NCBI GenBank assembly: GCA_963921195.1
Contig: OY992537.1
Span: 133,012,694-133,076,693, forward strand
Length of the DNA: 64,000 nt
Reading direction: 5' to 3'
Source: Pegoplata infirma
Taxonomy: Eukaryota; Arthropoda; Insecta; Diptera; Anthomyiidae
The notes beneath the pieces were generated by a model. It saw only the letters and a program-made list of their open reading frames with translations, was not told where the DNA came from and searched no databases. Shown here in pieces: positions 1-11,578 of this stretch (position 1 is the stretch's first letter; the number at the start of each line of letters is the position of its first letter). The translations under genes were made by a program, and so were the position numbers.

Positions 1-429
1 CTGAAACTTAAAAGTGGAGTTTTAGTCACAAAACTTGCTATAAAATTACTTAACTTAGTTATTGTCTTAGAAATTTAGATAACTATCGACGTACAACATT
101 TGTATTTTAATCTGAGCAAGGACTCGCGTGGCTGCCATATATCCTTTTTCTTGAAATCGCTGTAACTATTTTAAAAATGTTTCAATTGCTATCAAATTTT
201 TAATATAGATTAGATCAAACGGCGTTAATAAGTGTGCCAAATTTCGTTGAGTTGCTTGCGGTAACAAAAAAGCTGTTAATATATCCTTTTTTTAAATATA
301 GTCAAAAATATAAAAATACATAATAACTGCAAAAACAAAACATTCGCAACACTTATTTCCGAAAAATAAATTTATTCAAAATAAGTTTTAAGTAAACTCG
401 TTTAATATTTGCTTTATTCCTAAGTATAT

Positions 430-2270
430 ACCCCGTTAATAACAAAAAACTTGAAAAAAAAAAAATTATTTTTTGGGTACTTAAAATTTTTATTTTTTAT
501 TTTTTGGTTTTTTTCAAAAACTTAGTTATTTTTATTATTTGATGGTATAGAAAACAGTCTAGGATGTTAAAAAAATCAATTAAAAATAATTTCTAAGTAC
601 GAACTTTTTTTATGTATCTCAAAAAAATTTTGGTTTTGATTTGGGATACCAACGAAAATCAAATACTGGTTTTAAAGCAAAATGGCCCACTGTATACTTA
701 TTTTATCGAATTATTTACTATAAATTTATGGTATACAACAGCGGTTACCAACCTATGGTACGCGTACCACTAGGGGGTACGCGAAACTGTCCGCGGCGGT
801 ACGCAAAATTTTAGTAATTTGGACATTTTTTTTAGATTAACCTTTCAATGCTGGTTCCGCATCTGGCTTCCAAAGTTTTCCATAACGTCAGGTTTTTAAG
901 AAAGTTGAGTTCAAAGTTTACAAAAAACGTATTTTTGTGCAATTTAGAGAGATTTTTTTGCGATATTTTGAGATCTGACCACTTGTTTTCGATTAACCTT
1001 TCGATGCTGATTCCAAATAGGGTTTCCAAATTTTTCTATGATCTCAGGTTTTTGAGAAAATGTGTGTCAAAGTTCTCAAAAAACGTGTATTTGGGCATTT
1101 TTGAGACGGTTTCTGATAGAGTGGAAATTTTGGTACCATTTTGTTAAGCTCAAAATGTCATTTCATTCATACGGGGGTGTTTCATTCGAAAAGTCACTTA
1201 ATTGTTGATCAGCCCTTGTATTAAAAAAAAAACATTAAAAAAAATCCAAAAATCTGTGATGTGTTTTTGGTACTTTTTTTAAGAGTTCAGAAAACGTCCG
1301 TTGTTTTAAATTTTGGTGTAGAATCGGTGAAATCTGATTTGCAATATTTTTAGCTGTTTTTGCTCTGCAGAAAAAGCAGCTCAAAATCCGTGTTTTCATA
1401 TGCATTGAACCACCCCAAGGAGCGAACATTTTTCCCAAAAAATACCACCATTGTTTTGATCTCCCCTAAAAATTACCTCTAATATTTATATGAGAAGTTT
1501 TTTAACGAAAACAAAAAACTCGTTAGGGGGTACGCGGCTGACAAAATTTAAAATTAGTGGTACGCGAGCTGAAAAGGTTGGTAACCGCTGGTATACAATA
1601 TAATAAATCCCTTTATATAAAAAAACACTAAAATGTTGATGTATTTTTTAAATTTATTTACAGTAAATAAAATAAATAAAAAAAAAAATAATCCAATTTT
1701 AGATTTTTTTAAACATTTTTTTTTTTCAACTTAAAAAAAAAAAACTTAGTTATTTTTATTTTTTGATCTTATAAAACATAGTTAAAGCTACAAAAAAAAA
1801 TAAAAAACAAAAAAAATTTATTCACGAACTTTTTTTATGCAGGCCATTAAAATTTGGTGCTTTTGGGGATTTTAGTAAAAGTCATAGATAACTTTTAAAG
1901 AAAAACGGCCCACGTACTGCACATTTTTTTTCTGATTTTTTATTATATTCTTACAGAATACTATATAATATATCAATGTGTAAAGAAAAAATACTTAATA
2001 TTGGATTTTTTTTCTAAAATTTTTTTCCATTAATAATATAGCTTTTGAAAAAAATTAAATAAAGACACAAAAAAAACCTAACTTTTTTCCAACTTCAGAC
2101 AAAAACTTAGTTATTTTTATTGTTTTGCCTTATAAACCATAGTCCGAGCTATCGAAAAAGCGAAAAAAATAATTTTTTGATTCACGAACTTTTTTTATGC
2201 ATTCCATCAAAGTTTGTCAATTTTTGGGAATTCGGTAGAAAAAATATAGATTTCAGAGCAATACAAAAAT
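430..2270. repeat. Degenerate tandem repeat, period about 363 bp, three units
   Basis: The phrase CTTAGTTATTTTTATT recurs at about 521, 1745 and 2107. Each copy is followed by a cATAgt-like stretch, CGAACTTTTTTTATG, and (first two units) GGCCCAC. The spacing between the second and third is 362. Between the first and second it is 364 once the 860-bp hAT insertion with its duplication is removed. The units are diverged, so this is an old satellite-like array. Confidence 0.6.
739..1590. mobile_element. Non-autonomous hAT element, copy 1 of CAGCGGTTACCAACC family
   Basis: The ends are perfect TIRs, CAGCGGTTACCAACC and GGTTGGTAACCGCTG. They are flanked by an exact 8-bp duplication, GTATACAA (731-738 and 1591-1598). 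TIR type and 8-bp TSD are diagnostic of hAT. The element is 852 bp with no transposase. The subterminal region has repeated GGTACGCG motifs, candidate transposase binding sites. The interior carries two diverged copies of a segment of about 170 bp (848-1147). A second copy, in opposite orientation, lies at 28842..30172. Confidence 0.93.
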
Positions 2271-2453
2271 GTATTTTAAGATTAATTCTAAAAAAAATGG
2301 AAATACAACATTAAGCTAATATATTAAAGTAACTTTTGCAAAAAAAAGTTCGTTGATTTCTTTAAAATTCGATTTTTCATAATTATTTTAGTAAACCTAT
2401 AAAAATCTATTTTTAGGTTTTAACACAATAGCGTTGAATTTTCATACTTTAGC

Positions 2454-2880
2454 GCCCTCTTGTGGCAACATATGACTTCTTAAAAATCAGAAAAGTACAT
2501 ATTTCTTTTAGTTTACTATTAAACTGTAAAAATACAAAAAATCATCAACATTGAAGACATACTTTTTTTTTTGATTTTTGCCAATGAAACGAATCACTGT
2601 GCGATGGGTAGAGTGTCTGGCCAGAATGTAGTTGATTGCGGGATCGATTCCCCAAAATTTTATTAAAAATTTTTAAAAAAATATTTCAATTAAAAATTGT
2701 AAAAAATAAATCATTAATTTTTATTGTTTTCGTAGGTTATTTTTTTGAAATTTTTGAAATAAAAAATTTATTTTAAATTTTCATTATCAATATAAATCCT
2801 TAAAAAACATTAAAATTTCACAAAATTATTGTTTAAAACTGTTTTATTAGAAATAAACAATATAGGCTTTACCACAAGCC
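2454..2880. repeat. tRNA-like SINE fragment and AT-rich tail
   Basis: 2594..2653 reads like a degraded tRNA head: an A-box-like GATGGGTAGAGTG and a B-box-like GGATCGATTCC about 35 bases later. An AT-rich tail ending near TTTCGTAGGTTATTTTT follows. The same head and tail recur in reverse complement at 5787..6024. The parent tRNA cannot be named. The rest of the interval is featureless AT-rich DNA. Confidence 0.5.
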
Positions 2881-2984
2881 CTCAAAAATCGATAAAATCG
2901 ACTGGTAAACAGTGGGCGACAATACATTGGAAACTTTTCTATAGTTAGAAACTTTTCTATAGTACGAACGGTTATCCTATTAGA

Positions 2985-3206
2985 AGGAGTAGTTACAGGA
3001 CACTGTATGATTTGCTAGATGGCTGTGCGTATGTGAATGTCTGATAGGGACTATTGTAGAAGTTTTGGGGAAGTGGAGTCTGTGAAGCACTTGTTATGTG
3101 AATGTCCTGGTCTAATGAGAAGCCGCCTTAAGCATTTGGGGCAAAGATTTTTCGATGACCTGGATTGTCTAAACCGTGTCTCATTGACGTCTCTAGCAGA
3201 ATACCT
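2985..3206 (+). pseudogene. Non-LTR retrotransposon ORF2 tail (RNase H/Cys-His end), broken
   Basis: One frame reads GVVTGHCMIC, stop, MAVRM, stop, then MSDRDYCRSFGEVESVKHLLCECPGLMR in overlapping pieces. This is the C-terminal zinc-knuckle-like CxxC...HxxCxCP signature that follows RNase H in I/Jockey/R1-type retrotransposons. Two in-frame stops and a Phe in place of the second Cys of the CRSC motif show it is dead. A TA-MITE interrupts it at 3208. The frame resumes at 4061 (SLAEYL, then RESG and a stop). No upstream reverse transcriptase remains. Confidence 0.75.
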
Positions 3207-3208
3207 TA

Positions 3209-4060
3209 CACTCAAAATAATCACTCTGTTAAATTACAGAGATACTCTGCTGAGCCAGCAGAAAATACCATAGATTTCCAACCAGCAAGATTTTTTGTTA
3301 TTTTACGAAGAAAACTCTGTAAAATGATTTCGATAATTAAAACTGTAAATTTACAGAATTATCTGTAAAATATTGATAAAACAAAAAAGAATTTTACCAA
3401 AAAAACTCTGTAAATTTACAAAGTTTTAGTTAAATGCATTTTATGAGTTCAAAATTTTACAAAAAAAACTTTGTAAATTTACAAAGTTTTAGTTAAATCC
3501 ATTTTATGAGTAAAACTTCTCTGCATCAAAAACATTAATTAAAATTAAAAAGAAAAAATATTTAAAATTAAAATTTTAATGCTTCCAAATTGTAAATTTA
3601 CTTTTTAATTTTTGTGAATATTACGAGTTTATAACGAGTAACTCCAATTTTACACGTCATCTTCGTAAAATTTACCAGTTTTTATTGTAATTTAAGACAC
3701 TTTTTAAATAGCGGTTTATCGGTCATATTTGGAAGTTTTTTGAAGTGATTTTTATTTAAAAACTGTATTACAGAGCAATAAGTAAAATTACAAATGAAAT
3801 TTAGTATTTTGGTTACGAGAATAAAACAAAGTATTTTTCTAAAATCCGTATTTTAACAAAAAAAAAAACTCTGCTTATTATCTATAAAATAGAGATTACA
3901 AAGTAAAAAGTAAAATTACAGATAAAATTTTGTTTTTCGGTCCAAGAAAACAAAGTATTTTCTTAATATCTGTATTTCGACAGATAACTTTGTAAAATAT
4001 CTGTCGAATTGAGATTACAGTCATTTTACAGAGTATTTAACAGAGTAATTATTTTGAGTG
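3209..4060. mobile_element. CACTCAAAATAA-type MITE with TA duplication
   Basis: 852 bp. The ends start CACTCAAAATAATCACTCTG and, on the other strand, CACTCAAAATAATTACTCTG. TA flanks both sides (3207-3208, 4061-4062). The interior repeats CTCTGTAAATTTACAAAG-like units in both orientations. It is inserted in the retrotransposon ORF tail. Confidence 0.88.
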
Positions 4061-4280
4061 TAGGGAATCGGGATAGACTATATTCCTGTTAGTTCGAGAG
4101 TTATCGAAATTTTCCCGAAAGTTCACGTTGTTTCATAAGGGGACAACAAAATTTTCAAACACTGATATGGCCGATAAGCCGAGACACCCCAACCTTAAAA
4201 TCGTCTCATTTATATATATTTTAAGTTTCAGGCAAATCGGTTCATAAGGGTTGAGATACTTCCCTTGTCAGTGGTATTGT
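4061..4280. other. Retroelement tail and a dispersed repeat fragment
   Basis: About 50 bases of retroelement 3' sequence follow the MITE. 4160..4270 (GCCGAGACACCCC ... CAAATCGGTTCATAA) recurs diverged at 34775..34890, so it is a dispersed repeat of unknown type. Confidence 0.5.
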
Positions 4281-5786
4281 CTAAACATAGCTTCAGTTGA
4301 CTCTTTTTTTATAAATGTTTTAAAAAATTGGAATATTTTTTTTTAGGTTTTCTTCCATTTTTTCTGATAAAATTTTTTTTTCTCGTTTTTTATGTTTACT
4401 TCCTTGAATAACGTCCAAAAAATAAATAATTTCAATAAAACAGCTTATGTGATTAGTTTGTAATCAAATGTAGCATAAATTGTTTACGCTACTAGTGATG
4501 AGAAGCGCTCACTCAACATGTTGACTGAAATGTTAAAAATCAAACGGTTCCGCAGAACGTTGAGGAGCAGTTGAGTAGCAACTTTCTCTGCTGAACGCTA
4601 TCGATACTTAATTTTAAATTTTATTTCTTGCAATTATTAAATATTTTAACTAGATCTTTAATTGTTACAAGAAATTTTACAATTCGAGAGAATATCAAAT
4701 TTTAAAAAATTAGGCGAATGGTGAAAGGGTACACCCGAATAAAGCCCAATATATTAAATATGATGATGGGTAGGGCCTTTTGCATTTTATGTGACGATAT
4801 ACAGTTTGTAAACTTCTTATTACTTGTATATGTGTGCATACAAGTGTAAGTGTTTGTGTAATGTTTGATGATTGTTTGTGTCATGAATTTTACCACCGCC
4901 AATAAAGTTTAATGATAATTTCTTGTGAAACATTCATAATTATGATTATCATTATTATTGGCCCTCTTGGTATAAATACTAACGAATATATTGATATTGG
5001 CAAGGGAGCACCAAAAAAATATATACATCAAAAATTGTACTAAAGCTACCTACAGACTATACTAACAATAAGTATCGGATAAAACGACCTGTTGAAAATA
5101 TGAAAAAATGAGTGAGTGTGCGCGAATAAGATTTTTGCGTGAGTTAGTGTCCGTGAGTTGATTTTTTTGCGTGAATTTGCGTGATTTATATTTCTTTTCG
5201 TACCAAAAAAAGCAACAAAAAATTTTTTAAAATTTGGCTTAACTTAAGATTTTGTCCCAAAAAAAGCAAAAAAAAAATGTTAAATTTCTCTCAACTTTAA
5301 ATTTTGCTGAAAATTTTGGAAGATTTTTGAATTGATTTTTTTTTGTATAAATAAGAGTTTTGTGTGTGTGAGTGAAGCTTGGGTGAGTGCACGTGAGTGT
5401 AAGTTGTATTAAATTTACTAACGTGATTATGAGTGAGTGTGCGTGATTCAAAAATTCCAGTCGTGAGCGTTATCTCTAATACGGATGGCTCTTTTCATTT
5501 TTAGAAATTTTTCTAAAACTTTGTGACAAGCAAATAATTTTTTTTTTACCAATGTAAAATCTCTTCAAAAACTGAAAAAAATCCTTGCGTAATACACACA
5601 CTCAAAATATTTTTTAGGCAAAAACAAATGACAAACATATTTAAAACAAGTGATAAAACATTTGAAAACTATCCCAGTTATTATTCATTTGTTTTAACAA
5701 ACATCAACATTTATTTTTTATTGTTAATAAAATTTTCTTAAATAAATAACATTGAACATTAAAAAAAAATGTCACTTTCATTTTCT
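4281..5786. other. AT-rich stretch with GTGAGTG-rich patches
   Basis: No gene seen. 5100..5480 is dense in GTGAGTG/GTGCGTGA words in one orientation. Similar words occur inside the palindrome at 55930..58520, which suggests shared transposon ancestry. 4500 (TAGTGATGAGAAGCGCTCAC) and 5475 (GTGAGCGTTATCTCTA) look like diverged inverted ends, but I found no duplication. Confidence 0.35.
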
Positions 5787-6024
5787 TTTACCAACAAATT
5801 CGAAAAAATAACCTACGAAAACATTAAAAATTAATTATTGTTTTGTTATTTTTACCAACAAATAAAAAAAAAATTACCTACGAAAACATTAAAAATTAAT
5901 GATTTCGTAGGTTATTTTTAAAATGTTTCTTTTGAAAAAACTTTTTAATAAAATTTTTGGGGAATCGATCCCGCAATCAACTACATTCTGGCCAGACACT
6001 CTACCATCGTGCCAAAGTCACTTG
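5787..6024 (-). repeat. tRNA-like SINE, second copy, inverted
   Basis: Reverse complement of the 2580..2770 unit. The tRNA-like head is at 5957..6020 (GGAATCGATCC, then CACTCTACCATCG), with the AT-rich tail containing CCTACGAAAACATTAAAAATTAAT before it. That tail segment occurs twice, at 5810 and 5875. Confidence 0.5.
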
Positions 6025-6049
6025 ATACAAACATGTTTTTATATTTCTA

Positions 6050-6115
6050 CAGTCAAACCCGGTTATAACGAACTCCGAGGAACCAGCAAAAGCAGTTCGT
6101 TATAAACAAAGTTCG
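6050..6115. mobile_element. Isolated pogo/Tigger-like terminus
   Basis: TA followed by CAGTCAAACCCGGTTATAAC has the typical form of a pogo/Tigger TIR. The partial inverted phrase AGTTCGTTATAAACAAAG follows. The partner end was not found. Confidence 0.45.
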
Positions 6116-6249
6116 CTATATTTCGTCTTCTTATTTCCAATGGCAGTAGAGTCGAATATGTATTAGTATTTTAGTTTGATCATTAACCATTCGTTATTTA
6201 AATTCCCTTAACTACTTGTAGTATAGGATTTTTATATATTTGATAAATA

Positions 6250-6425
6250 ATTTTGACAATGAAATCTGATAATTCCAAAACCCGTGTTGATTAAGTCTTG
6301 CAAAAATAACCAACATTAATAAATTTCCAACAGAAAAATAATTTTTTTAAAAATTATTCTATGAGAATATCATAGTTTTATTTATTAAAGGAAATAATGA
6401 CCTCGAGCTTGAATAAAATTACTCA
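6250..6425. repeat. Dispersed repeat, copy 1 (pair with 9860..10040)
   Basis: Shares GACAATGAAAT, GATTAAGTCTTGCAAAAAT and CTATGAGAATATCATGGTTT-like phrases in the same order as 9860..10040. Its end (TAATGACCTCGAGC) is one arm of the palindromic MITE seen complete at 33650..33792. Confidence 0.6.
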
Positions 6426-6459
6426 AAATAAAATTTTGTTGAACTTTTAAATTTCCTAA

Positions 6460-6640
6460 AACACAGAAAAAATATTGAAAAAATTTAAATTTAATTAAAT
6501 TAAAAAAAAATTAGTAATTTTTTAATTGACGCAATTAAAAATTTACTCAAAAATGTGTGTAAATAATTTTATACAAATTTAATAGTTTTTTTTTTAAATT
6601 TCTTTGCGTTTTAAATTCTTATTTAGTTTATAGTTTTTTG
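6460..6640. mobile_element. Half copy of the CACAGAAAAAAA MITE family
   Basis: Contains ACACAGAAAAAATATT, TTGACGCAATTAAAAATTT and TTTATAGTTTTTTGTATGTG, as in 7010..7536 and 52960..53130. One arm only. Confidence 0.55.
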
Positions 6641-6894
6641 TATGTGTATGGCCTCTGTTTTGTCTTTCACAACTTTTTTATTCACAGGAAATTTTCCGAA
6701 TTTCGTGCAATGGAATTCAGTGTACTGTTGTTCACATTTTCATTTGAAATTTAAATCGAATAATTTAAATCTAAAAATGACAACGTAAAAAGTGCATTCG
6801 TTTTACTTTCACCAAAATTCATTAAAGTGAAATAAAACAATTAAAAATATAGTCGGAAGTAAAATCTAGGACACCAAAAAAAAAAATCGGAAAT

Positions 6895-6995
6895 TTCCGT
6901 TAATTAAGTTCTCTGCCACGTTAGATGCCGGTGGAAGTTGTAATAACTCGTCCGATTTTCAACCGATTTTAGTTTTGAGTAGCTTATTAGAGAGA
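6895..6995. repeat. Fragment of the L palindrome family
   Basis: GTTAGATGCCGGTGGAAGTT followed by TAATAACTCGTCCGATTTTC matches 13820..13910 and 63770..63860. Confidence 0.6.
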
Positions 6996-7009
6996 CATTT
7001 TAAAACATA

Positions 7010-7536
7010 CACAGAAAAAAAATAAAAAAAATATTTGAATAAATTTTTAATACTATTGAGTAAAAAATTATTCAATTTTGCACCAGTAAACGATTTAATA
7101 GTATTGAGTAAATTTTTAATAAAAATTTATGAAATGTTTAAAAAAAATTTGAGTAAATTTTTAATTGTGTCAATCAAAATTTTTTTTTTTTTTAAATTAA
7201 AAAAAGTTTTAAATCTTTTTACAAAAAAAAAACAAAATGCTTGTTTTTTCAAACTTTACCAAACATGTCTCAAAAACATCATATTTTATAAAGACGATTA
7301 CAAACTTTCATATACATACACAAAAAACTACAAACTAAACGAGAATTCAAAAAACTATGAGAGTTTAAAAAAAAAATTAAGAAACCTATTAAATTTTTAT
7401 TAAATTATTTACTTAAATTGTTTTTAAAATTTTTAAGTAAATTTTTAATTGCGTCAATTAAAAAATTACTCAATTTTTGCTTTTAAATTTAAACAAGTGA
7501 TTACTCAAATTTGTTTCCTCCATATTTTTTTCTGTG
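7010..7536. mobile_element. CACAGAAAAAAA-type MITE with TA duplication
   Basis: 527 bp. The ends are CACAGAAAAAAA and TTTTTTTCTGTG, with TA at 7008-7009 and 7537-7538. The interior has inverted copies of GAGTAAATTTTTAATTG. A 122-codon Lys/Phe/Asn-rich frame inside is a composition artefact. Confidence 0.75.
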
Positions 7537-7539
7537 TAT

Positions 7540-8034
7540 GAAAAAAGTAAGCGAAATCGAAGAGTGTCGTGTCCGAAATTGTGTGATTTGGTATGGATTG
7601 CCCCATATGTGTTTTATTAGATACAAAATTAAAATGTATGTATATTTATAATTGTTGCTTCCTTTTTGTTAATATCCTTAGTTTTTCCTCTTATTTCCCA
7701 TCTAAATGTTTGACTTAACACACCACAAAATGCACTTGTCACTTAAACAAATCCAGTAAAGCAGAAAAAATCCAAAACAAAACGAACTTTTTTTTCTTGA
7801 ACAAAGTTGACACAAAGGCATCTTTTAACGTCTACACATCAGCAGATACTTAGAGCCTTAAAACAATTTATTCTTTAAATTTAATTGAAAAAAACCAATT
7901 TTCATAATTTTTATTTAAAAGCTGCTATCATGTGAAAAAACTGTATAAAATTAGCTGATTCTTTACCAAAATTTGTTTAATAATGATTAGTAAAAAACTT
8001 ACTTAAATTTTTATTTAGCTTAAATTAGAACAAA
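7540..8034. other. AT-rich, no gene or recognised repeat
   Basis: No feature could be supported here. Confidence 0.4.
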
Positions 8035-8824
8035 ACAAGTAATAAAGTTATAGTCCGTTAAGACCGACCATATAATACCCTACACCAGTGTTTCCCGGAA
8101 AATGGGTCAAAAGTTCAAACATTGACCTATTTGACCTACCTTTTGCCAAATCTTTTACAAGTGTAAAAAACACTCACAAATCAAATTTGAGTGATATAGG
8201 CTTCAATTTATTGCCAATAAATCGATTTAACTGAATATCGGCGAAATTTTTATATGGGGCTTAAGTCCAAAAATGGTCCGATTATAATCAGATTTGATTA
8301 GGTTATTAAAGTACGCGTTAAACACAAACAAACCAAATTTTAATTAAATATTTTTTATCTTCATGAAATTTTAGCGATTTATGTGAATATCGGAAAGGTG
8401 GTTTGTATGGGGGCTACAAGAAAAACTGGTCCGATTCCTTTAAAATTTGGAATGGTGATTTGTGAATAGAAAGGATACCTACAAAAATACGGTTGTTAGG
8501 GTCATTTGACACATATTTAAAGGGGGCTTTAGTATGGGAGCTAGGTCAAAACATGGACCGATTTTTTCCAATTTCAATAGCGTCCATCCTTGGGTCAAAA
8601 GAAGTTTAAGTTTTAAATTTCAGACAAATCGGTTAAAAATTGCGACCTGTATCGTGCGCACAACACTTACATGGACGGTCGGACATTGCTAGAGTGACTC
8701 AAAAAATGATTCTGAGTCGATCGATATAGTTAAAAGTGGGACTAGGACCAATCTTTCGGGTAGTTACAAACATCAGCACAAACTATTATACCCTGTACCA
8801 CAGTGTGGTGTAGGGTATAAAAAC
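8035..8824. mobile_element. D-family element, complete copy
   Basis: Begins near AACAAGTAATAAAGTTATAG, then ATAATACCCTACACCAGTG, and ends TACCACAGTGTGGTGTAGGGT followed by ATAAAAA. The body has phrases typical of dipteran repeats (TCAGACAAATCGGTTAAAAA, GGACGGTCGGACATTGCTAGA). Fragments lie at 9240..9800, 28826..30210, 51990..52960 and 60340..60720. The class is not established; no ORF. Confidence 0.7.
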
Positions 8825-8838
8825 TGTAAACATTACTT

Positions 8839-9079
8839 CACTCAAAATAAACTGCTGGATAATCAAGGAAGAATCAGAAGAAAACTTTCTTAAGATAGCA
8901 GAAAAATCTGCTGATTTTAGCAGCAAAACCTGCTGATTTCCGAAAACAATCTGAATATCTAAAATTTGTTTTATTCCTCGTAATTTTACGAGAATTTTGC
9001 CTACCTTCTATTTTACGAGAATAGCCTCCTAAAATCACGAGATTTTTTGGTAACTTTACAAGGTTTTTTTTTTTGAGTG
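8839..9079. mobile_element. CACTCAAAA-type MITE, mosaic
   Basis: Starts CACTCAAAATAAACTGCTGG and ends GGTTTTTTTTTTTGAGTG followed by TA. The left half has CTGCTGATTT units and the right half has the TTTTACGAGAA units of family A, so the two ends come from different subfamilies. The 5' flank is TT rather than TA. Confidence 0.55.
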
Positions 9080-9239
9080 TAGAATTGAACTATGATCTCA
9101 AAAGTTCATTCTTTCTTATAGACTTTTAAACCCATTAAAGATATCTTCCGGTTTATACGAAAAATAACACAGAAAACTTAAATTTTTTAAAATATTTTTT
9201 TTTAGTTTTTCTTTGAAAAATATCAAAAAAAACTAAGGT

Positions 9240-9800
9240 ACCTACCTACCTTACCTTTTTTACAAAAATGGTAATCCGAAAATGGGTTCCAAGTTCAAAG
9301 TGGACCGATTAGCTCTATATTTTGTCAACTCTTTAATAAGTGTAAAAAACACTCACACATCAAATTTGAGTGAAATAGGATAATTTTTGTTGACAATAAA
9401 CCTCTTTTACTGAATATCGGGCGAAACTTTTACATGGGGCCTGAGTCTAGAAATGGTTCGATGATAATCAGATTTTATAAGGTTATTAAAGTACGCGTTT
9501 AACATACACAAACAGAATTTTAATTAAATATTTTCTATTTTCATGAAATTTTAGAGATTTATGTGAAAATTGGGAAGGTGGTTTGTATGGTGGCTACAAG
9601 ATGAACTGGTCCGATTTAAATTGGAATGGTGATTTGTGTAGACGAAACATGATAACCTGCAAAATTTCGAAACGATACCTATTATAATGCGGTTATTAGA
9701 GTCATTTGAGCCAAAACTAAAGGACCTTTGTATGGGGGCTAGGTCTAAATGTGGACAGATTTTTTCCAATTTCAATAGGTTTCGTCCTTTGTGCACAAAC
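9240..9800. mobile_element. D-family element, partial second copy
   Basis: Parallels 8095..8600 phrase by phrase (GAAAATGGGTTCCAAGTTCA, CACTCACACATCAAATTTGA, GTACGCGTTTAACA, GGTGGTTTGTATGG). Both ends are missing. Confidence 0.65.
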
Positions 9801-9859
9801 GATTTGTTATTAGACTCGTTTGCTACTTTGTAGTAAATCGTTTCTATTTTTTGCTAAAT

Positions 9860-10040
9860 AATCTTGACAATGAAATTTGACAAATTCCGAAACACGTGTC
9901 GATTAAGTCTTGCAAAAATGACCAACAAAAATAAATTTAAAACAAAAAAATAATATTCTTGAAAATTATGCTATGAGAATATCATGGTTTTAATTAGTAA
10001 AGAAAATAATGACCTCGAGCCAGAATAAACATCCTCAAAA
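9860..10040. repeat. Dispersed repeat, copy 2 (pair with 6250..6425)
   Basis: Same phrase order as 6250..6425, including CGATTAAGTCTTGCAAAAAT and TAATGACCTCGAGCCAGAAT. Confidence 0.6.
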
Positions 10041-10160
10041 TATTTTCTTACTTGGCTGTTGACGTTTGGGGACACCTTCCCCCTTGCCATAAATGTTACC
10101 AAATAGATAAATTATATTGTTTGCTCTAAATTAATAAATTTAAATTTATTAATAAATTTA

Positions 10161-10189
10161 TTGGGCCGCCCCAAAACGGGGCGGCCCAA
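10161..10189. other. GC-rich perfect hairpin in AT-rich DNA
   Basis: TTGGGCCGCCCC, a five-base AAAAC loop, then the exact reverse complement GGGGCGGCCCAA. Just upstream (10128..10160) is a nearly perfect A/T-only palindrome around AAATTTAAATTT. The hairpin probably belongs to a repeat. Confidence 0.85.
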
Positions 10190-10324
10190 AAAAAATTGTC
10201 TTTGCTGATCCCCTTGGCTCAAGTGCTGGTCGATGGACTTCATATGGCATAAAAAGGTTTTATTTATTGAACAAATATACAAATAAAACTTAAGTTTTAC
10301 AATTATTGTACAAAAATTGTATTT

Positions 10325-10612
10325 TTCTTGAAGGGGAAAACTTTTTTTGGTCCAATTTTGCCCGTTCAAAAACATAACCATCCTATGACCATTAGATATC
10401 TGCGTGCCAATCTTCAGGGTTCTAGCTCTTTTATTTTGGACTCCATCGTGTCCTCCACAAACCGGCGGACAGACACACGGACATTCACAAAATGTCGTAG
10501 AATCGATCAAGGATCAAAAATATACTTTAGGGGGTCCTCGCCCGACATTTCAATGCGTTACAAACGAATGTCAAAGGGAGTATACCCTCTTACGGTGGTT
10601 GGAGGGTATACA
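10325..10612. mobile_element. G-family element, tail fragment
   Basis: Contains GGCGGACAGACACACGGACA, AGAATCGATCAAGGATCAAAA, ATACTTTAGGGGGTCC, GTTACAAACGAATGTCAAA and ends in TACCCTCTTACGGTGGTTGG followed by AGGGTATA, the G-family 3' signature. The overlapping frames on both strands are shadows. Confidence 0.7.
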
Positions 10613-11576
10613 AATAACTCAAACAACACGAATCAATTCATTTAGAGCTCTGTTTGACATACACTTAATAGTCCTCTTTAATCCACTTGAATTGTTTTAA
10701 TGAAAAAACTTTTCGATATTTTTGCATTGTTCTCGATTAGTGTTTAAAGGAGTTTTTTTTCATTTAGTGGATCAATAAGGATTAGAGTTTATAGAGCAAA
10801 ACGACACAAGTATTTCAACACAAAAAGAAAACTTTTTAAGTTTGTCTCGTTGTGTTTGTGTTTTTATTATAAGTCAAAGTAATTTGTGTCTGAAAAAGTT
10901 TTGACTTTTATATGGGGAAAAAAATAAATGGAATTTTTCTTAAGATCGGTTATTCAATTAGTTCTATGGCTTATCAAAAGTTGAAATGTTCTTTGTAAAC
11001 AGGATTGTTGAATTTTATTGGCTTTTAACAAAATAATATTTAACTTTTACTAAAATGAAACTACTAAAAACAAAAGTCAATTTTAAATCGATTTGAATTT
11101 AAATTTAACAAACGTTTTATTACAGTTTTTATACACTCTAATTACAAGGAAGGCCTTTCAATAGGCACCCACCGATTGTCCTGAAACTTGCATATGGAAA
11201 AGAGGGGAGAAAAATAAAAGCTACCTGTTTTTTTAGCTGACTTAATCTTGGATTTAAAAAAAAATTGGTCTTTCGGGAATTTTTTATAAGTAACTATTTT
11301 TGTTTGCTTAATGCTAATTTCTACTAAAATTTTGCTAAAGATTTTTTTATTAGTAAAAAATTTGTTATTCTACTATTTTTTTTTTAAATGTAATAATGAA
11401 CATTAGGAAATTTCAGCTTTCATAGTGCAATTTAAGAGAACGACAAAATTTCCGGTTATACATTAAAATATTTACATCAAAGTATACTTAATAAAGAAAG
11501 TACAAAAATGATGCCTAAAACTTTTTGTGGTTTCTGTTTGTGGGATTGAACTCAAATTTTCTTTAATAATTATTCA
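10613..11576. other. AT-rich, no gene or recognised repeat
   Basis: No long frame, inverted repeat or known terminus stands out. Confidence 0.4.
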
Positions 11577-11578
11577 TA

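Noticed and set aside
848..1147. 99-codon frame resembling the 63-codon frame at 29828..30019
   Set aside because: Both lie in copies of the same hAT element; similarity is explained by DNA homology, the other strand is open too, and there is no transposase motif.
7035..7403. 122-codon Lys/Asn/Phe-rich frame
   Set aside because: Entirely inside a palindromic MITE; amino-acid content follows base composition.
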